Shown: positions 1 through 10,825 of the stretch, piece by piece
Layout: each line of letters opens with the position of its first letter
Position numbering within the stretch: the first letter of the stretch is position 1
From: Paracoccaceae bacterium
GTDB taxonomy: Bacteria; Pseudomonadota; Alphaproteobacteria; Rhodobacterales; Rhodobacteraceae
Assembly (NCBI GenBank): GCA_007128135.1
Contig: SKYA01000047.1
Span: 1-64,000 of the forward strand
Reading direction: 5' to 3'
Length of the DNA stretch: 64,000 nt
Notes under the pieces: model-generated
Seen by the model: only the letters and a program-made list of their open reading frames with translations
The model's database searches: none
Told to the model about the DNA's origin: nothing
Position numbers and translations under genes: made by a program

Positions 1-174
1 GCCCTCCCCAAAGATCCGCGACAACAGTGGCCGCCACCTCCAGGCCAAGCCCGGCAAATTCGATTTCCACCCCGCAGCACCGGGAGGCGCTGGAGAGACC
101 CCCATGATCCGGCAAGGGCAGGAACCGGTCACGCGGCAGAAGCGCATGAAGAGCGGCCAAGGCTTTCCCTTTCG
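1..174 (-). CDS. Amidoligase family protein, truncated at the window edge (N-terminal part only)
   Basis: Reverse-strand translation of 1-174 is open: TKGKALAALHALLPRDRFLPLPDHGGLSSASRCCGVEIEFAGLGLEVAATVVADLWGG. The 'GVEIEF.GL....A..V..LWGG' pattern resembles the amidoligase N-terminus. It directly follows a gamma-glutamylcyclotransferase-like gene. Start codon uncertain. Confidence 0.5.
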
Positions 175-621
175 TCAGTCGCGCAACGCCTCTACCCCGG
201 CCTCGCCGATCAGCCTGTAAACCCAGGCCATGGTTCCGTCCTCGAGTGGCAGCCGGTCGCGGCGGTATCTTCGCCCGGTCCGCTCATACCGGTCAAGCCG
301 AGTGAGTTCCTCGGGCGTCACGCGAAAGCGCACGCCCTGCAACACCATCTCTGGCGCATCTCGCAGATCGCGGTGATAGCGTGCGACGCCGCGCAGCGCC
401 GCAGGCTCGGCCGGCACGGGCCGACCGATCACGACCAGCCGCACAATCGGGTTTGTGAGCGTGGCAAAGCCGAAGACATGGCTTTCGCCCTGCGGCAAGG
501 GTGGCGCATTTGCGTCAAGCCGGGGCAGATAGACCGGCGCGCGCGTCACCAGCAGCCAGAGAACGGCAACAACGGCTGCCAGGAGAATGATAATCAGATG
601 GTTTTTCAGCATCGAGGACAT
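175..621 (-). CDS. Gamma-glutamylcyclotransferase (AIG2/GGCT-like) family protein with N-terminal membrane anchor
   Basis: ORF 148 aa. Contains VFGFATLTNPIVRLVVIGRP...LRGVARYHRDLRDAPEMVLQGVRFRVTPEELTRLDRYE..YRRDRLPLEDGTMAWVYRL, typical of the GGCT fold. Confidence 0.75.
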   Translation of the reverse strand: MSSMLKNHLIIILLAAVVAVLWLLVTRAPVYLPRLDANAPPLPQGESHVFGFATLTNPIVRLVVIGRPVPAEPAALRGVARYHRDLRDAPEMVLQGVRFRVTPEELTRLDRYERTGRRYRRDRLPLEDGTMAWVYRLIGEAGVEALRD

Positions 622-645
622 AGGCCCTATTTAGTGCTGCCCGGA

Positions 646-1551
646 TCAACTCAAGCGCGGTGGCAGTTTCGGAGCGCGCCGCTGGCGCAGCACTTCCCAG
701 ATATAGAGCCCCATCGCCGCCCAGATCATCGGGAATGCCACGCGGCGCGCGCCTTCGAAGGGTTCAGCAAAGAAGGTGATCGAGATCAGGAAGATCAGCG
801 TCGGGATGACATAGCTGGAAATGGCAATCGTCGAGAGTCGCAACCCCTTGGCGCCATTGGCATAGAGCATCAGCGGCACGGCCGTGATCACCCCGCAGCC
901 AAGAAGCAGCACCCAGTCCAGCCAGCTCGCCTGCGCCGAATGAAGCACGCCCTCGCGCCAGCCCCAGATGAGAAAGCCGAACGCGAAAGGCGTCAGGATC
1001 AGCGCCTCGAGGGTGAAACCCTGATTGGGCCCGATCGGAAGCGCGCGCTTGAAATAGGCATAGAACCCCCAACTAAAGGTCAGCCCCAACGCGCCCAGCG
1101 GCAACCGCCCACCTTCCCATGTCAGCACCATGACCGCCGCCGCCGCCAGCGCCACAGCCCCCCATTGCCGGGGCGACAGGCGCTCGCCCAGAAGTGTTGC
1201 GCCAAGAAAGACGCTGAAGATGGGCATGATGTAATAGCCCAGCGCCGCCTCCATCGCCTGGCCGGACTGGATCAGCCAGACATAGATGCCCCAGTTGACC
1301 GAGATGAGCGCCGCCGTGACAAAACCCATGGCCAGCATCCTCGGCGTGCGCAGCGCCGTCCGCAGGTCCGTCGTCCGGCCCAGCCATAACAGCACGCCCA
1401 GCGCCACCGGCACGGCCCAGATGATGCGATGTGCAATCACCTCTACTGTAGGAACGTGCGACAGCGCCTTGAAGTAAAAAGGTAAAATTCCCCAAAGGAA
1501 GAACGCGCCCCCGGCAAAGGCAAAGCCGCGCGGTGTGTCATCCTGCGTCAT
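646..1551 (-). CDS. rarD: EamA family transporter RarD
   Basis: 301 aa with multiple TM segments. N-terminus [40 protein letters not shown] is RarD-like. Confidence 0.9.
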   Translation of the reverse strand: MTQDDTPRGFAFAGGAFFLWGILPFYFKALSHVPTVEVIAHRIIWAVPVALGVLLWLGRTTDLRTALRTPRMLAMGFVTAALISVNWGIYVWLIQSGQAMEAALGYYIMPIFSVFLGATLLGERLSPRQWGAVALAAAAVMVLTWEGGRLPLGALGLTFSWGFYAYFKRALPIGPNQGFTLEALILTPFAFGFLIWGWREGVLHSAQASWLDWVLLLGCGVITAVPLMLYANGAKGLRLSTIAISSYVIPTLIFLISITFFAEPFEGARRVAFPMIWAAMGLYIWEVLRQRRAPKLPPRLS

Positions 1552-2944
1552 TCAACCCTGCCCGGACAGCGGTCATGAACGCCTCGCCGCGCTTCTCGAA
1601 ATCAGGGTACTGGTCGAAACTCGCCGCTGCGGGTGCCAGCAGCACCACTTCGCCGGGCTGCGCCTCGTCCATGGCGGCATGGACCGCGCGGTCCATGGTC
1701 TCGCATATCTCGTGCGGGGTCTCGCCAAGTTGCAGGGCGAAGTCGCGCGCCGAATGGCCAATGAGATAGGCTTTCGCGACGCGCCCCAGATGCGGTGCAA
1801 GCGCGGCGATGCCGCCGTCCTTGCCCAGGCCCCCGGCGATCCAGCGAATCCGCTCGAAGGCCTGTAGCGCCTGTGCGGCCGAGTCGGCATTAGTGGCCTT
1901 GGAATCGTTGACATAACGCACCCCGCCCGCCTCGGCCACAAGCTGGCTGCGATGCGGCAGGCCGGTGAAGCTTGCCAGCGCATCCTCGATCAGACGCGGA
2001 GCCAGTCCAAGCGTCCGGGCCACGGCATAGGCCGCACAGGCATTCTGGTGATTATGTGCGCCGGGCAATCCCCTGAACCCGCGCAAATCTATCGTGGCCA
2101 CCTGTTTTCCACGGCGGTATTCGGAAAGATGGCCCTTGCGCGCGAACACGTTCCACCCCGGTCCGGTCAGCTTCTGCCCCGAAGATATGCGGATCACCCG
2201 TGCGTCCTCCTGCGCCTGCGCCATCTGCCCGGCCAGGAACATGCCCTCGACCTCATCCACCCCGATCACGGCGCGATCCGGGCCGCCTTCGGAAAACAGC
2301 CGCCGCTTGGCCGCGAAATAGCCGCCCATGCCGCCATGCCGGTCCAGATGGTCGGGCGACAGATTGGTGAAGACGGCGACATCCGGCGTCAGGGCGCGGG
2401 CAAGCTCGATCTGGTAGCTGGAAAGCTCCAGCACGATGACCTCTCCATCGAGGGGCGGCGCGATGGAGAGCACGCCGGTGCCGATATTGCCGGCCATCTG
2501 CGCGGGCCGCCCCGCCGCTTGCAGGATGTGGTGAATGAGCGCGGTTGTGGTCGATTTCCCGTTCGAGCCCGTAACAGCCACTACCTTCGGCGGTTGGTCG
2601 AACTCCATGCTGAGCGCCGTCGCGAAGCTGCGGAAGAACAGCCCGATGTCATTGTCCACCGGCACCCCGGCGGCGAGTGCAGCCGCAATCACGCGGTTGG
2701 GCGCCGGGTAGAGATGCGGAATACCGGGGCTGGTGATCAGGGCCGCAATCAATGACCAGTCCACCCGCGCAAGGTCGGTCATCGCAACGCCCGCGGCCTC
2801 GGCCGCAGCGCGTGCCTCAGGGCTCTCGTCCCAGGCCAGCACCTCGGCCCCGCCGGCAGCAAGGGCGGCGCAACTCGCCAGCCCCGAGCGCCCCAGACCC
2901 AGCACGGCGACGCGTCTGCCTTCATAGCCCTGCACTGCAATCAT
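1538..2944 (-). CDS. murD: UDP-N-acetylmuramoyl-L-alanine--D-glutamate ligase
   Basis: [13 protein letters not shown]-terminus; Mur ligase P-loop [70 protein letters not shown]-terminal [23 protein letters not shown]. Start placed at [16 protein letters not shown]. Confidence 0.95.
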   Translation of the reverse strand: MIAVQGYEGRRVAVLGLGRSGLASCAALAAGGAEVLAWDESPEARAAAEAAGVAMTDLARVDWSLIAALITSPGIPHLYPAPNRVIAAALAAGVPVDNDIGLFFRSFATALSMEFDQPPKVVAVTGSNGKSTTTALIHHILQAAGRPAQMAGNIGTGVLSIAPPLDGEVIVLELSSYQIELARALTPDVAVFTNLSPDHLDRHGGMGGYFAAKRRLFSEGGPDRAVIGVDEVEGMFLAGQMAQAQEDARVIRISSGQKLTGPGWNVFARKGHLSEYRRGKQVATIDLRGFRGLPGAHNHQNACAAYAVARTLGLAPRLIEDALASFTGLPHRSQLVAEAGGVRYVNDSKATNADSAAQALQAFERIRWIAGGLGKDGGIAALAPHLGRVAKAYLIGHSARDFALQLGETPHEICETMDRAVHAAMDEAQPGEVVLLAPAAASFDQYPDFEKRGEAFMTAVRAGLNDAG

Positions 2945-3036
2945 GGCCCCGCCCCCTGCCGCTTCTTCGGGCGTTGTGCGCCAGGAAGCGGGATCACGCA
3001 AGGGGCGAGGGGTCATTCTGCGACCGGGCGCGAGGC

Positions 3037-4638
3037 TCAGGCCATCCGGATCAGTTCCGCCGCGCGTTCGGCAATCATGATGGTAGGCGCGTTGGTGTTG
3101 CCGCCGATCAGCGTCGGCATGACACTTGCATCGACGACGCGCAGACCGTCAAGCCCGCGCAACCGCAACTGCGGATCAGTCACGGCCATGTCGTCGTGCC
3201 CCATGCGGCAGGTGCCAACCGGGTGATAGATAGTATCGGCGCGGGCACGGATATCTGCCTCGCGCGCCTTGTCCGACCCGTCATGCGGATACAGCCGCTG
3301 TCCCCGCCAGGGTGCCAGCGCCGGGCTTTCCATGATGGCTTCCATCATCCGGGCGCCCTGCATCAGGACAGGCAGGTCGCGCGGGTCGGACAGATAGGCG
3401 GGGTCGATCCGCGGTGGTGCCGCCGGGTGGCGGCTGCCGAGCCCAACCGAGCCGCGCGAATGGGGCCGGAGCAGGCAGACATGGCAGGAATAGCCATTGC
3501 TGAAATGGATGTTGCGCATGTGTTCATCGACAATGCCGATGACAAAATGCAACTGCAGATCGGGCACGGAAAGGCCCGGAGCAGAGCGCAGGAAGGCGCA
3601 CCCTTCGGCCATGGGCGAGGCGAACAGCCCTTCGCCGCTGTGCCGCCAGTCCATCCCGGCGCGCAGCAACCGGACCAGCCCCGCCGGATTCAGCCCCACC
3701 ACATCGGGGCGCAGCGAGGTATAGGAGATGATGTAATCCAGATGGTCCTGAAGGTTCTGCCCTACCCCGGGCAATTCATGTGCAACGTCGAGTCCGTGTG
3801 CGCGCAACTCATCGGCCGGGCCGATGCCCGAGAGCATCAGCAACTGAGGCGAGCCGAAGGTGCCTGCCGACAAGATGACCTCGCGACGGGCGCGGATGTG
3901 ATTCTGTCGCCCCCGCCTGCGGATCACAACCCCGGTGGCGCGCCCGTCCTCGAGCGTAAGGCGTTCGGCGCGGGCACGGGTGAGCACGGTCAGGTTGGAC
4001 CGGGACGCGAGCGGGTGGACATAACCCGCCGCTGCCGAGCAGCGTTGCCCCTTCTGCGGTCCGGAATGGAACTGGGTCACCTGAAATAGACCTGCGCCAT
4101 CCTGTTCGGGGCCGTTGAAATCGTCATTGGCCGCAATCCGGTTTTCCGAACAGGCCTCGATGAAGGCGTGGGTGATGGCGGCGGGCCTGCGCTGGTCGGC
4201 CACCTGCAAGGGACCGTCTGCCCCGTGAAAGCCCGAAGCTCCGCGCACATTTCCCTCGGCCCTGCGGAACCAGGGCAGAACCGAGTTCCAGTCCCATCCT
4301 TCGGCCCCGGCCTGTGCCCAGGCGTCGTAATCCGAAGGATGTCCGCGGATGTAGAGCATCGCATTGATTGCAGAGGACCCGCCCAGACCGCGCCCGCGCG
4401 GCTGGAACACCCTGCGCCCGTTCAGGGCCTGCTGCGGCGTGCTCCATAACGCCCAGTTGTTGATCTTCGGCCGGCCCGAGATCATGGCGGCCACCATGGC
4501 GGGTGCGCGCACCAGAAAGCCGCGCCCCTCGCCACCCGCCTCGATCAGGCAGACACTCGTGCCAGCGGCTTCGGACAACCGGGCCGCCAGAACGCAGCCG
4601 GCAGAGCCACCGCCGATGATTACATAGTCAAATTCCAT
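3037..4638 (-). CDS. GMC family oxidoreductase (choline/alcohol dehydrogenase-like)
   Basis: FAD-binding [75 protein letters not shown]-terminal [10 protein letters not shown]...[33 protein letters not shown]. Start trimmed from the longer ORF. Confidence 0.92.
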   Translation of the reverse strand: MEFDYVIIGGGSAGCVLAARLSEAAGTSVCLIEAGGEGRGFLVRAPAMVAAMISGRPKINNWALWSTPQQALNGRRVFQPRGRGLGGSSAINAMLYIRGHPSDYDAWAQAGAEGWDWNSVLPWFRRAEGNVRGASGFHGADGPLQVADQRRPAAITHAFIEACSENRIAANDDFNGPEQDGAGLFQVTQFHSGPQKGQRCSAAAGYVHPLASRSNLTVLTRARAERLTLEDGRATGVVIRRRGRQNHIRARREVILSAGTFGSPQLLMLSGIGPADELRAHGLDVAHELPGVGQNLQDHLDYIISYTSLRPDVVGLNPAGLVRLLRAGMDWRHSGEGLFASPMAEGCAFLRSAPGLSVPDLQLHFVIGIVDEHMRNIHFSNGYSCHVCLLRPHSRGSVGLGSRHPAAPPRIDPAYLSDPRDLPVLMQGARMMEAIMESPALAPWRGQRLYPHDGSDKAREADIRARADTIYHPVGTCRMGHDDMAVTDPQLRLRGLDGLRVVDASVMPTLIGGNTNAPTIMIAERAAELIRMA

Positions 4639-5092
4639 CCACGGCTCCGGATCTGCCCACGATATCCGACAGAACGCGAGTGTTGCACGCCGTCCGGCAA
4701 GGCGCAACGCCCCGCGCGACCGCAAGCGCCCGAGGCAAGGCATGCGCCGATGCGCACAGTCCGCTGTGGCCATCGGGTCGCAACCAGTGACCAGACCTGT
4801 CGGAGCACTGCGACATCGGAGCGAAGCTTCTTCTGCGGCGCCTCCTGCTCTGCCTGGTCCTACTGCAGCCTGCTGCAGCCTGCGCGGATCGGACAGCTTA
4901 GCCGCCCTCATTTTCTCGCCACGACGGCGAGCCATGCAGCACGGCTCGCGGCAAACACCGGATTTTCGCCCTTTTCCGTCCGATTCCAATTGTGAATCCC
5001 GGCAAGGAATGTGAAAAACGCGCCGATCGAAGACGCTGCGCTCCGCCTATCGGGCGGTCTGCGCGGCACTGACACAGGAGCCCGAGCCCAGG

Positions 5093-7369
5093 ATGGCGGA
5101 ACATTCGGACCCCAATGCCCCGTGGAAAACACCTTCAGGTATCGGCACGTCAGTCGTCACGGCGGCGCTATTCGTTTTCTTCCTGCAGTACCTGCCCGTG
5201 GTCGCCGCCGGTGAGCCAGTGCGCTGGGTGATCCCCTGGATTCCCAGTCTCGACATAAACCTTACCTTCTGGATCGACGGGCTGAGCCTGATGTTCGCGC
5301 TGCTGATCACCGGGATCGGCGCGATGGTGATGCTCTATGCGGCGAAATACCTGGCCGGGCATCCGCAATATGACCGCTTCGCGCTCTATCTGTTCAGCTT
5401 CATGCTCTCGATGCTTGGGCTTGTGCTGGCGGATAACCTGATCGCGTTGTTCGTGTTCTGGGAACTGACGACGTTCACTTCCTATCTGCTGATCGGCTTT
5501 ACGCATACCGACCCGAAATCGCGCCGGAATGCGCTTCAGGCGCTGCTTCTGACAGCAGCGGGCGGGCTGGCGCTGCTGGCGGGCTTCATCCTGATCGGGA
5601 TCACGCAGGGCACGTTCGAGATGTCGGAACTGAATGCCGCGGGCAGTATTGCCGGGCAGCCCTTCTATCTTGGCATCCTGATCCTGGTGCTGCTGGGTGC
5701 CTTCACCAAGTCGGCGCAGGTGCCGTTCCATTTCTGGTTGCCCAACGCCATGGCCGCGCCCACACCAGTCTCGGCCTATCTGCACTCGGCCACGATGGTG
5801 AAGGGGGGCGTCTATCTGCTGGCGCGAATGCATCCGAGCCTGTCGGGCAGCGATGTCTGGGTCTGGGTACTGACGATCTTCGGCGCCGTGACAGCGGTCT
5901 TCGCCTCTTTCATGGCCTTGCGCCAGACTGACCTGAAACAGACGCTGGCCTATACCACCCTGATGGCGCTTGGCACGTTGATCATGTTCCTGGCAGGCTC
6001 GACCGGCTACGCGATCACGGCCGCGATGACCTTCCTGCTGGTGCATTCGCTCTACAAGGCGGGGCTCTTCCTGATGATCGGCGTGGTCGATCACGCGACC
6101 CATACACGCGATGCCAACCTGCTGGGCGGGCTGAGATCCGCAATGCCGGTCACGGCGATGGCAGCCGCAGCAGCAGGGCTGGCAATGGCGGGCATACCGC
6201 CTTTCCTTGGCTTCATCGCCAAGGAAGTCGCCTATGCTGGCGCGCTGGAGATGCGGCTGTGGCTCTTTGTCGTGCCGATGGCGCTGGTGGCCTTTGCGCT
6301 GATGTTCGCCGTTGCCGGTATCGTGGCCTACAAGCCCTTCTTCGGCCCGCAGGGCAAGCTGCCCCATGAGCCGCATGAAGGCCCCTGGCCGATGCTGCTG
6401 GGGCCGGTGACGCTGGGGGTGCTGGGGCTGCTGTTCGGGCTGATGCCGGGGCTGACCGCCTATTTCCTGATCGAACCCGCTGTGGCCGCCGTCATGGGCG
6501 CGCCCGACACTGGCGGCCGGGTCAAGCTCTGGGCCGGATTCAACCTGCCGCTGCTCCTGAGCCTGATCACCTTCGCGCTGGGCTTCGTGCTCTATCGCGT
6601 GCATCTGGACCTGCGCGCGAGGCTTGCCCGGATCGAGGCGCGCGCGCCCGATCTCGATGCAGGCTGGGATGTTTTCCTCGATCGCTTCATGGCGCTGGCA
6701 AAGGGACAGACACGCCTGATCCAGACCGGCGTGCTGCGCCAGTACATGTTTACCACCTTCGCGGTCTTTGCCGTGACCGTGTTCATCACGCTGCTGGCGC
6801 GCGATGTGGGCGGGCTGACGCTCGGGTTCGGTGGCCTGAGCTTCATGGAATGGGGCGTTGCGGCCCTGATCGTCGCGGGTACGGTGCTGGTGCTGCTGAC
6901 CTCTTCGCGAATCGTGGCACTGGTGGGGCTTGGCGTGGTGGGGATCGGGGTAGCGCTGATCTTCATCATGTATTCCGCCCCCGATGTGGCGATCACGCAG
7001 CTTCTGGTGGAATTGCTGGTCGTGGTGCTGCTGGCGCTGGCCTTCCTGAAGATGCCCAATCTTGACCCGAGCGGGGCGCAGAGCCACAGCTTTGCCAATG
7101 CGGTTCTGGCCGGCGCCGTGGGGGTCCTGACCACGGTCGTGGTGCTGCTGGTGGTCGATCAGCCCTTCGACAGGCGGCTGAGCGATTTCTTCGAGGCCGC
7201 AAGCTGGACCGAGGCCTTCGGGCGCAACATCGTCAATGTCATCCTTGTGGACTTCCGCACGCTCGACACCTTTGGCGAGATCGCGGTGGTTCTGATTGCG
7301 GCCCTTGGTGCCTTTGCGCTGCTCAAGGGGGCGGCGCGGGCGCGGGTCGGAAAGGAGGATCGGGAATGA
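5093..7369 (+). CDS. mrpA: Monovalent cation/H+ antiporter subunit A
   Basis: 758 aa; NuoL-like core (FFWELTTFTSYLLIGF, TKSAQVPFHFWLPNAMAAPTPVSAYLHSATMVKGGVYLLAR) with a C-terminal MrpA domain. First gene of an A-G operon with overlapping start/stop codons. Confidence 0.95.
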   Translation: MAEHSDPNAPWKTPSGIGTSVVTAALFVFFLQYLPVVAAGEPVRWVIPWIPSLDINLTFWIDGLSLMFALLITGIGAMVMLYAAKYLAGHPQYDRFALYLFSFMLSMLGLVLADNLIALFVFWELTTFTSYLLIGFTHTDPKSRRNALQALLLTAAGGLALLAGFILIGITQGTFEMSELNAAGSIAGQPFYLGILILVLLGAFTKSAQVPFHFWLPNAMAAPTPVSAYLHSATMVKGGVYLLARMHPSLSGSDVWVWVLTIFGAVTAVFASFMALRQTDLKQTLAYTTLMALGTLIMFLAGSTGYAITAAMTFLLVHSLYKAGLFLMIGVVDHATHTRDANLLGGLRSAMPVTAMAAAAAGLAMAGIPPFLGFIAKEVAYAGALEMRLWLFVVPMALVAFALMFAVAGIVAYKPFFGPQGKLPHEPHEGPWPMLLGPVTLGVLGLLFGLMPGLTAYFLIEPAVAAVMGAPDTGGRVKLWAGFNLPLLLSLITFALGFVLYRVHLDLRARLARIEARAPDLDAGWDVFLDRFMALAKGQTRLIQTGVLRQYMFTTFAVFAVTVFITLLARDVGGLTLGFGGLSFMEWGVAALIVAGTVLVLLTSSRIVALVGLGVVGIGVALIFIMYSAPDVAITQLLVELLVVVLLALAFLKMPNLDPSGAQSHSFANAVLAGAVGVLTTVVVLLVVDQPFDRRLSDFFEAASWTEAFGRNIVNVILVDFRTLDTFGEIAVVLIAALGAFALLKGAARARVGKEDRE

Positions 7370-7788
7370 ACTCCATCATCTTCACTGCCGCCGCACGGTT
7401 GCTGGTGTCGCTGCTGTTCGTGTTTTCGCTGTTCATGCTGCTGCGCGGGCACCATCTGCCCGGTGGCGGCTTCATCGGCGGGCTGATCGGGGCCGTGGCA
7501 TTCATCGTCTATTCACTGGCCTGCGGTCCTGCCGAGGCGCGCAAGGCGTTGCGCATCACCCCCGAGACCATCGCCATGCTGGGGCTGGGACTTGCCCTGC
7601 TGGCCGGGATGTTCTCGTTCTTTCTGGGCGATCCGCTGTTTACCGGGCAATGGTACTGGGTGGGTGGTGACAGCTACGAGACATCGGCCTTTTCGCTCAA
7701 CACGGTGCTGGTGTTCGATATCGGCGTCTATCTGGTGGTGCTGGGGGGAATTCTCTCGCTCACCTATGCCTTCGAGGAGGAGACCTGA
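7366..7788 (+). CDS. mrpB: Na+/H+ antiporter subunit B
   Basis: 140 aa; LLRGHHLPGGGFIGGLIGAVAFIVYSLACG. Overlaps the mrpA stop. Confidence 0.93.
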   Translation: MNSIIFTAAARLLVSLLFVFSLFMLLRGHHLPGGGFIGGLIGAVAFIVYSLACGPAEARKALRITPETIAMLGLGLALLAGMFSFFLGDPLFTGQWYWVGGDSYETSAFSLNTVLVFDIGVYLVVLGGILSLTYAFEEET

Positions 7789-7790
7789 CC

Positions 7791-8156
7791 ATGGAAGCCC
7801 TGACCGCAATCGTGATCGGCGTGCTGACGGCGGCCTCTGTCTATCTGATGCTGGCGCGCAACTTCATGCGCTTCCTGTTCGGGCTGGTGCTGCTGTCGAA
7901 CGCGGCCAACCTGACGATATTTGCCTCGGGGCGCATGACCAAGGGCGCCCCGGCGCTGGTGCCCTATGGCGCGGACGCGCCCGTTGGCGTGGTGGGCAAC
8001 GCATTGCCGCAGGCGCTGGTGCTGACAGCCATCGTCATCGGTTTCGGGCTGCTGGCCTTCACGCTGGCGCTGGCCTTCGAGGCCTATCGCCGGATGCGCA
8101 GCGTGGATACCGATGACATGAGATTCGCCGAACCGAAGGAGGACGCCAGCAAATGA
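7791..8156 (+). CDS. mrpC: Na+/H+ antiporter subunit C (NuoK-like)
   Basis: 121 aa; ASVYLMLARNFMRFLFGLVLLSNAANLTIFASG...LPQALVLTAIVIGFGLLAFTLAL. Confidence 0.93.
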   Translation: MEALTAIVIGVLTAASVYLMLARNFMRFLFGLVLLSNAANLTIFASGRMTKGAPALVPYGADAPVGVVGNALPQALVLTAIVIGFGLLAFTLALAFEAYRRMRSVDTDDMRFAEPKEDASK

Positions 8157-9652
8157 GTTGGGTTCTTGTCATGCCTATCGCTGTTCCCTTCGCGACGGCG
8201 GTGGTGGCCTATCTTGCGCGAAACTATCCGGCCGGACGCTGGATCTCGCTGGCGGGGTCCGCCCTGTCGCTGGTGGCGTCTGCGGTTCTGATGGTCGCGG
8301 TGCTGAATGAAGGCGTCATTGCGGCGCAGATGTCGAACTGGGACGCACCTTTCGGGATCACGCTGGTCGCCGATTACCTTGGTGCCGTGATGGTGGTGAT
8401 CACCGCCATCACCGGGCTTGCAACGGCGATCTATGCCTTGGGCGAGATTCCCGAGCATGTCGAGAGTCTGGGCTTTCACGCGCTCTTTCAAGTGCTGATT
8501 GCCGGGGTGACGGGCGCCTTCCTGACCGGCGACCTGTTCAACCTTTATGTCTGGTTCGAGGTGATGCTGATCGCGTCGTTCTCGCTGCTGGTCCTCGGCG
8601 GCGGCAAGGAAAGGCTGGACGCGGGCATCAAGTATGTGGCGCTGAACCTCGTCTCCACGCTGATCTTCCTGTCGGGGATCGGACTGCTCTACGGGATGAC
8701 CGGCACGCTGAACATGGCCGACCTGCGCGACTCGGTGGCGGCGGTCGAGAACCAGGGGCTGGTTACGGTCATCGCCATGATGTTCATGGTGGGATTCGGT
8801 GTGAAGGCAGCAGTGTTTCCGCTGTTCTTCTGGCTGCCCGCCAGCTATCACACGCCCTATTTTGCCATTTCTGCGGTGTTTGCGGGGCTGCTGACCAAGG
8901 TGGGGGTCTATGCGCTGATGCGCATGTTCACGTTGGTCTTTGTAGGCGATGTCGGCTTTACCCATGAAATCCTGATCTGGGTCTCGGCGCTGACCATGTT
9001 CACCGGGGTCATCGGGGCTGCCGCGCAGACCGATTTCCGCAAGATCCTGTCCTTCCACATCATCAGCCAGATCGGCTACATGACGCTGGGGCTGGCGCTG
9101 TTCACGCCGCTGGCCCTGATGGGGGGCGTGTTCTATCTGGTCCACCACATCATCGTGAAGGCAAATCTGTTCTTCGTCGCCGGGCTGGCACAGCAATATG
9201 CAGGCAGCACGGACCTCAACCGCATCGGCGGACTTTACAAGTCCGCACCGCTGCTGGCCGCGCTGTTCATCATCCCGGCCTTTTCGCTGGCAGGGTTCCC
9301 GCCGCTCTCGGGATTCTGGGCGAAATACCTGATCGTGAAGGCCGCGCTGGAAATCGATGCATGGTTCATCGCTTTCGTCGCCCTTCTGGTCGGCCTGCTC
9401 ACGATCTTCTCGATGACCAAGATCTGGGGCATGGCCTTCTGGAAGCCCCATCCCGACGGGATCGATCCGACGCCCGACCGTGCACCGGCAGGTGTAACGC
9501 GCGCGATGATCATTCCGATCGCAGGGCTTGCGACCATGACGATCGTGATCGGCTTTTTCCCCGAACCCTTCGTGCAATTCGCGCAGACTGCCGCCGAACA
9601 GTTGCTCGACCCGACGGATTATGTTGAGACGGTTCTGGGGGTACAGCCATGA
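8153..9652 (+). CDS. mrpD: Na+/H+ antiporter subunit D
   Basis: 499 aa; FNLYVWFEVMLIASFSLLVLGG; GVKAAVFPLFFWLPASYHTPYFAISAVFAGLLTKVGVYALMR. Confidence 0.93.
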   Translation: MSWVLVMPIAVPFATAVVAYLARNYPAGRWISLAGSALSLVASAVLMVAVLNEGVIAAQMSNWDAPFGITLVADYLGAVMVVITAITGLATAIYALGEIPEHVESLGFHALFQVLIAGVTGAFLTGDLFNLYVWFEVMLIASFSLLVLGGGKERLDAGIKYVALNLVSTLIFLSGIGLLYGMTGTLNMADLRDSVAAVENQGLVTVIAMMFMVGFGVKAAVFPLFFWLPASYHTPYFAISAVFAGLLTKVGVYALMRMFTLVFVGDVGFTHEILIWVSALTMFTGVIGAAAQTDFRKILSFHIISQIGYMTLGLALFTPLALMGGVFYLVHHIIVKANLFFVAGLAQQYAGSTDLNRIGGLYKSAPLLAALFIIPAFSLAGFPPLSGFWAKYLIVKAALEIDAWFIAFVALLVGLLTIFSMTKIWGMAFWKPHPDGIDPTPDRAPAGVTRAMIIPIAGLATMTIVIGFFPEPFVQFAQTAAEQLLDPTDYVETVLGVQP

Positions 9653-10128
9653 ACGGACTTGTCATCAACCTGCTGCTGGCCTTTGCCTGGGCCGCGATGA
9701 CCGGAGATTTCAGCTTCCTGTCGCTGGCGACCGGTGCGGTTCTCGGGTTCTTCGCGCTCTGGATCTCGCAACCGCTCACCGGGATCGACAGTCTCTATTT
9801 CAAGCGATCCTGGCGCTCGGTATATCTGGCTCTGTTCTTCCTGTGGGAGTTGCTGCTCTCGTCGATAAAGGTGGCCTGGGACGTGATCCGGCCCGTACCC
9901 CGCAACAGGCCTGCACTGATCGAGATCCCGCTCAGCGTGAAATCGGATTTCGAGATCCTGCTGCTGACCAACCTGATCTCGCTCACGCCCGGCACGCTGA
10001 GCGTCGATGTCACCGAGGACCGAGAAACGCTCATCGTCCATGCCATGTTTGCGGATGATGTCGATGCAATCCGGCGCGACATCAAGGACGGTTTCGAGCA
10101 CCTGATCATGGGGGTATTCGAGAAATGA
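9649..10128 (+). CDS. mrpE: Na+/H+ antiporter subunit E
   Basis: 159 aa; LLSSIKVAWDVIRPVPRNRPALIEIPL...LLTNLISLTPGTLSVDV. Confidence 0.92.
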   Translation: MNGLVINLLLAFAWAAMTGDFSFLSLATGAVLGFFALWISQPLTGIDSLYFKRSWRSVYLALFFLWELLLSSIKVAWDVIRPVPRNRPALIEIPLSVKSDFEILLLTNLISLTPGTLSVDVTEDRETLIVHAMFADDVDAIRRDIKDGFEHLIMGVFEK

Positions 10129-10451
10129 CCGGACAGGCTTTCCTGGGCTTTGCCACGCAAGCCTCGCTGTTGATGATCCTGCTGGGCTTGGCCGTGGCCT
10201 TCATCCGGCTCGCCAGGGGGCCCTCGCTTGCCGACCGGGTGGTTGCGCTCGACATGATGACCGTGACCATCATCTCCTTCTGCGGGGTCTACGCCGTGTT
10301 CATGGACGAACCGTCCTTCCTTGATGTCGCCATCGTGCTGGCCCTGGTGGGTTTTCTCGCCACGGTGGCACTCGCGCGCTATGCCGAGCGGCGGCTGGAA
10401 CGCGACAAGGAGCAGCAGAGACTGGCCCAGGCAGAGGAGACCAAGCCATGA
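10125..10451 (+). CDS. mrpF: Na+/H+ antiporter subunit F
   Basis: 108 aa; FIRLARGPSLADRVVALDMMTVTIISFCGVYAVF. Confidence 0.92.
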   Translation: MTGQAFLGFATQASLLMILLGLAVAFIRLARGPSLADRVVALDMMTVTIISFCGVYAVFMDEPSFLDVAIVLALVGFLATVALARYAERRLERDKEQQRLAQAEETKP

Positions 10452-10750
10452 TGGATGTTCTGGTGGGGTTGTTTCTGATTGCCGGTGCGGGCTTCGTGAT
10501 GATCGCGGCCATCGGCATTGTCCGGCTGCCCGATCTGCTGACCCGGATGCATGCCTCGACCAAGGCCGGCACATTGGGCGCGCTTCTGGTTCTGGTCGGG
10601 CTCGGGCTGCACGAAGGGTCCAGCGAAGTTATCAGCAAGGTTGTCGCCACCTCGCTGTTTCTGCTGCTGACGGCCCCCATAGCTGCCCACATGATCGGGC
10701 GGGCACATGCCAGGGTGATGCAGAAGCTCAAGGACAAGGACCGCACATAG
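10448..10750 (+). CDS. mrpG: Na+/H+ antiporter subunit G
   Basis: 100 aa; GIVRLPDLLTRMHASTKAGTLGALLVLVGL...TAPIAAHMIGRAHAR. Confidence 0.92.
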   Translation: MMDVLVGLFLIAGAGFVMIAAIGIVRLPDLLTRMHASTKAGTLGALLVLVGLGLHEGSSEVISKVVATSLFLLLTAPIAAHMIGRAHARVMQKLKDKDRT

Positions 10751-10825
10751 GGCCGAGGCGGCAAGAACCGGGCTTGCAGGGCGAGGGGCCAAATGGGACA
10801 CGGCCATGGACGCGACAGTTGCCTG

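Noticed and set aside
373-1389. Long plus-strand ORF (338 aa) opposite the GGCT and rarD genes
   Set aside because: Arg/Gln/His-rich composition typical of antisense frames in high-GC DNA; the opposite strand encodes recognisable proteins.
4863-4882. Tandem 10-mer CTGCAGCCTG x2
   Set aside because: Only two copies and no associated structure; most likely chance in a GC-rich intergenic region.
5168-7087. 639-aa minus-strand ORF opposite mrpA
   Set aside because: Low-complexity His/Gln/Arg-rich shadow ORF; mrpA on the plus strand is clear.
8084-9577. 497-aa minus-strand ORF opposite mrpD
   Set aside because: Antisense shadow ORF with the same biased composition.
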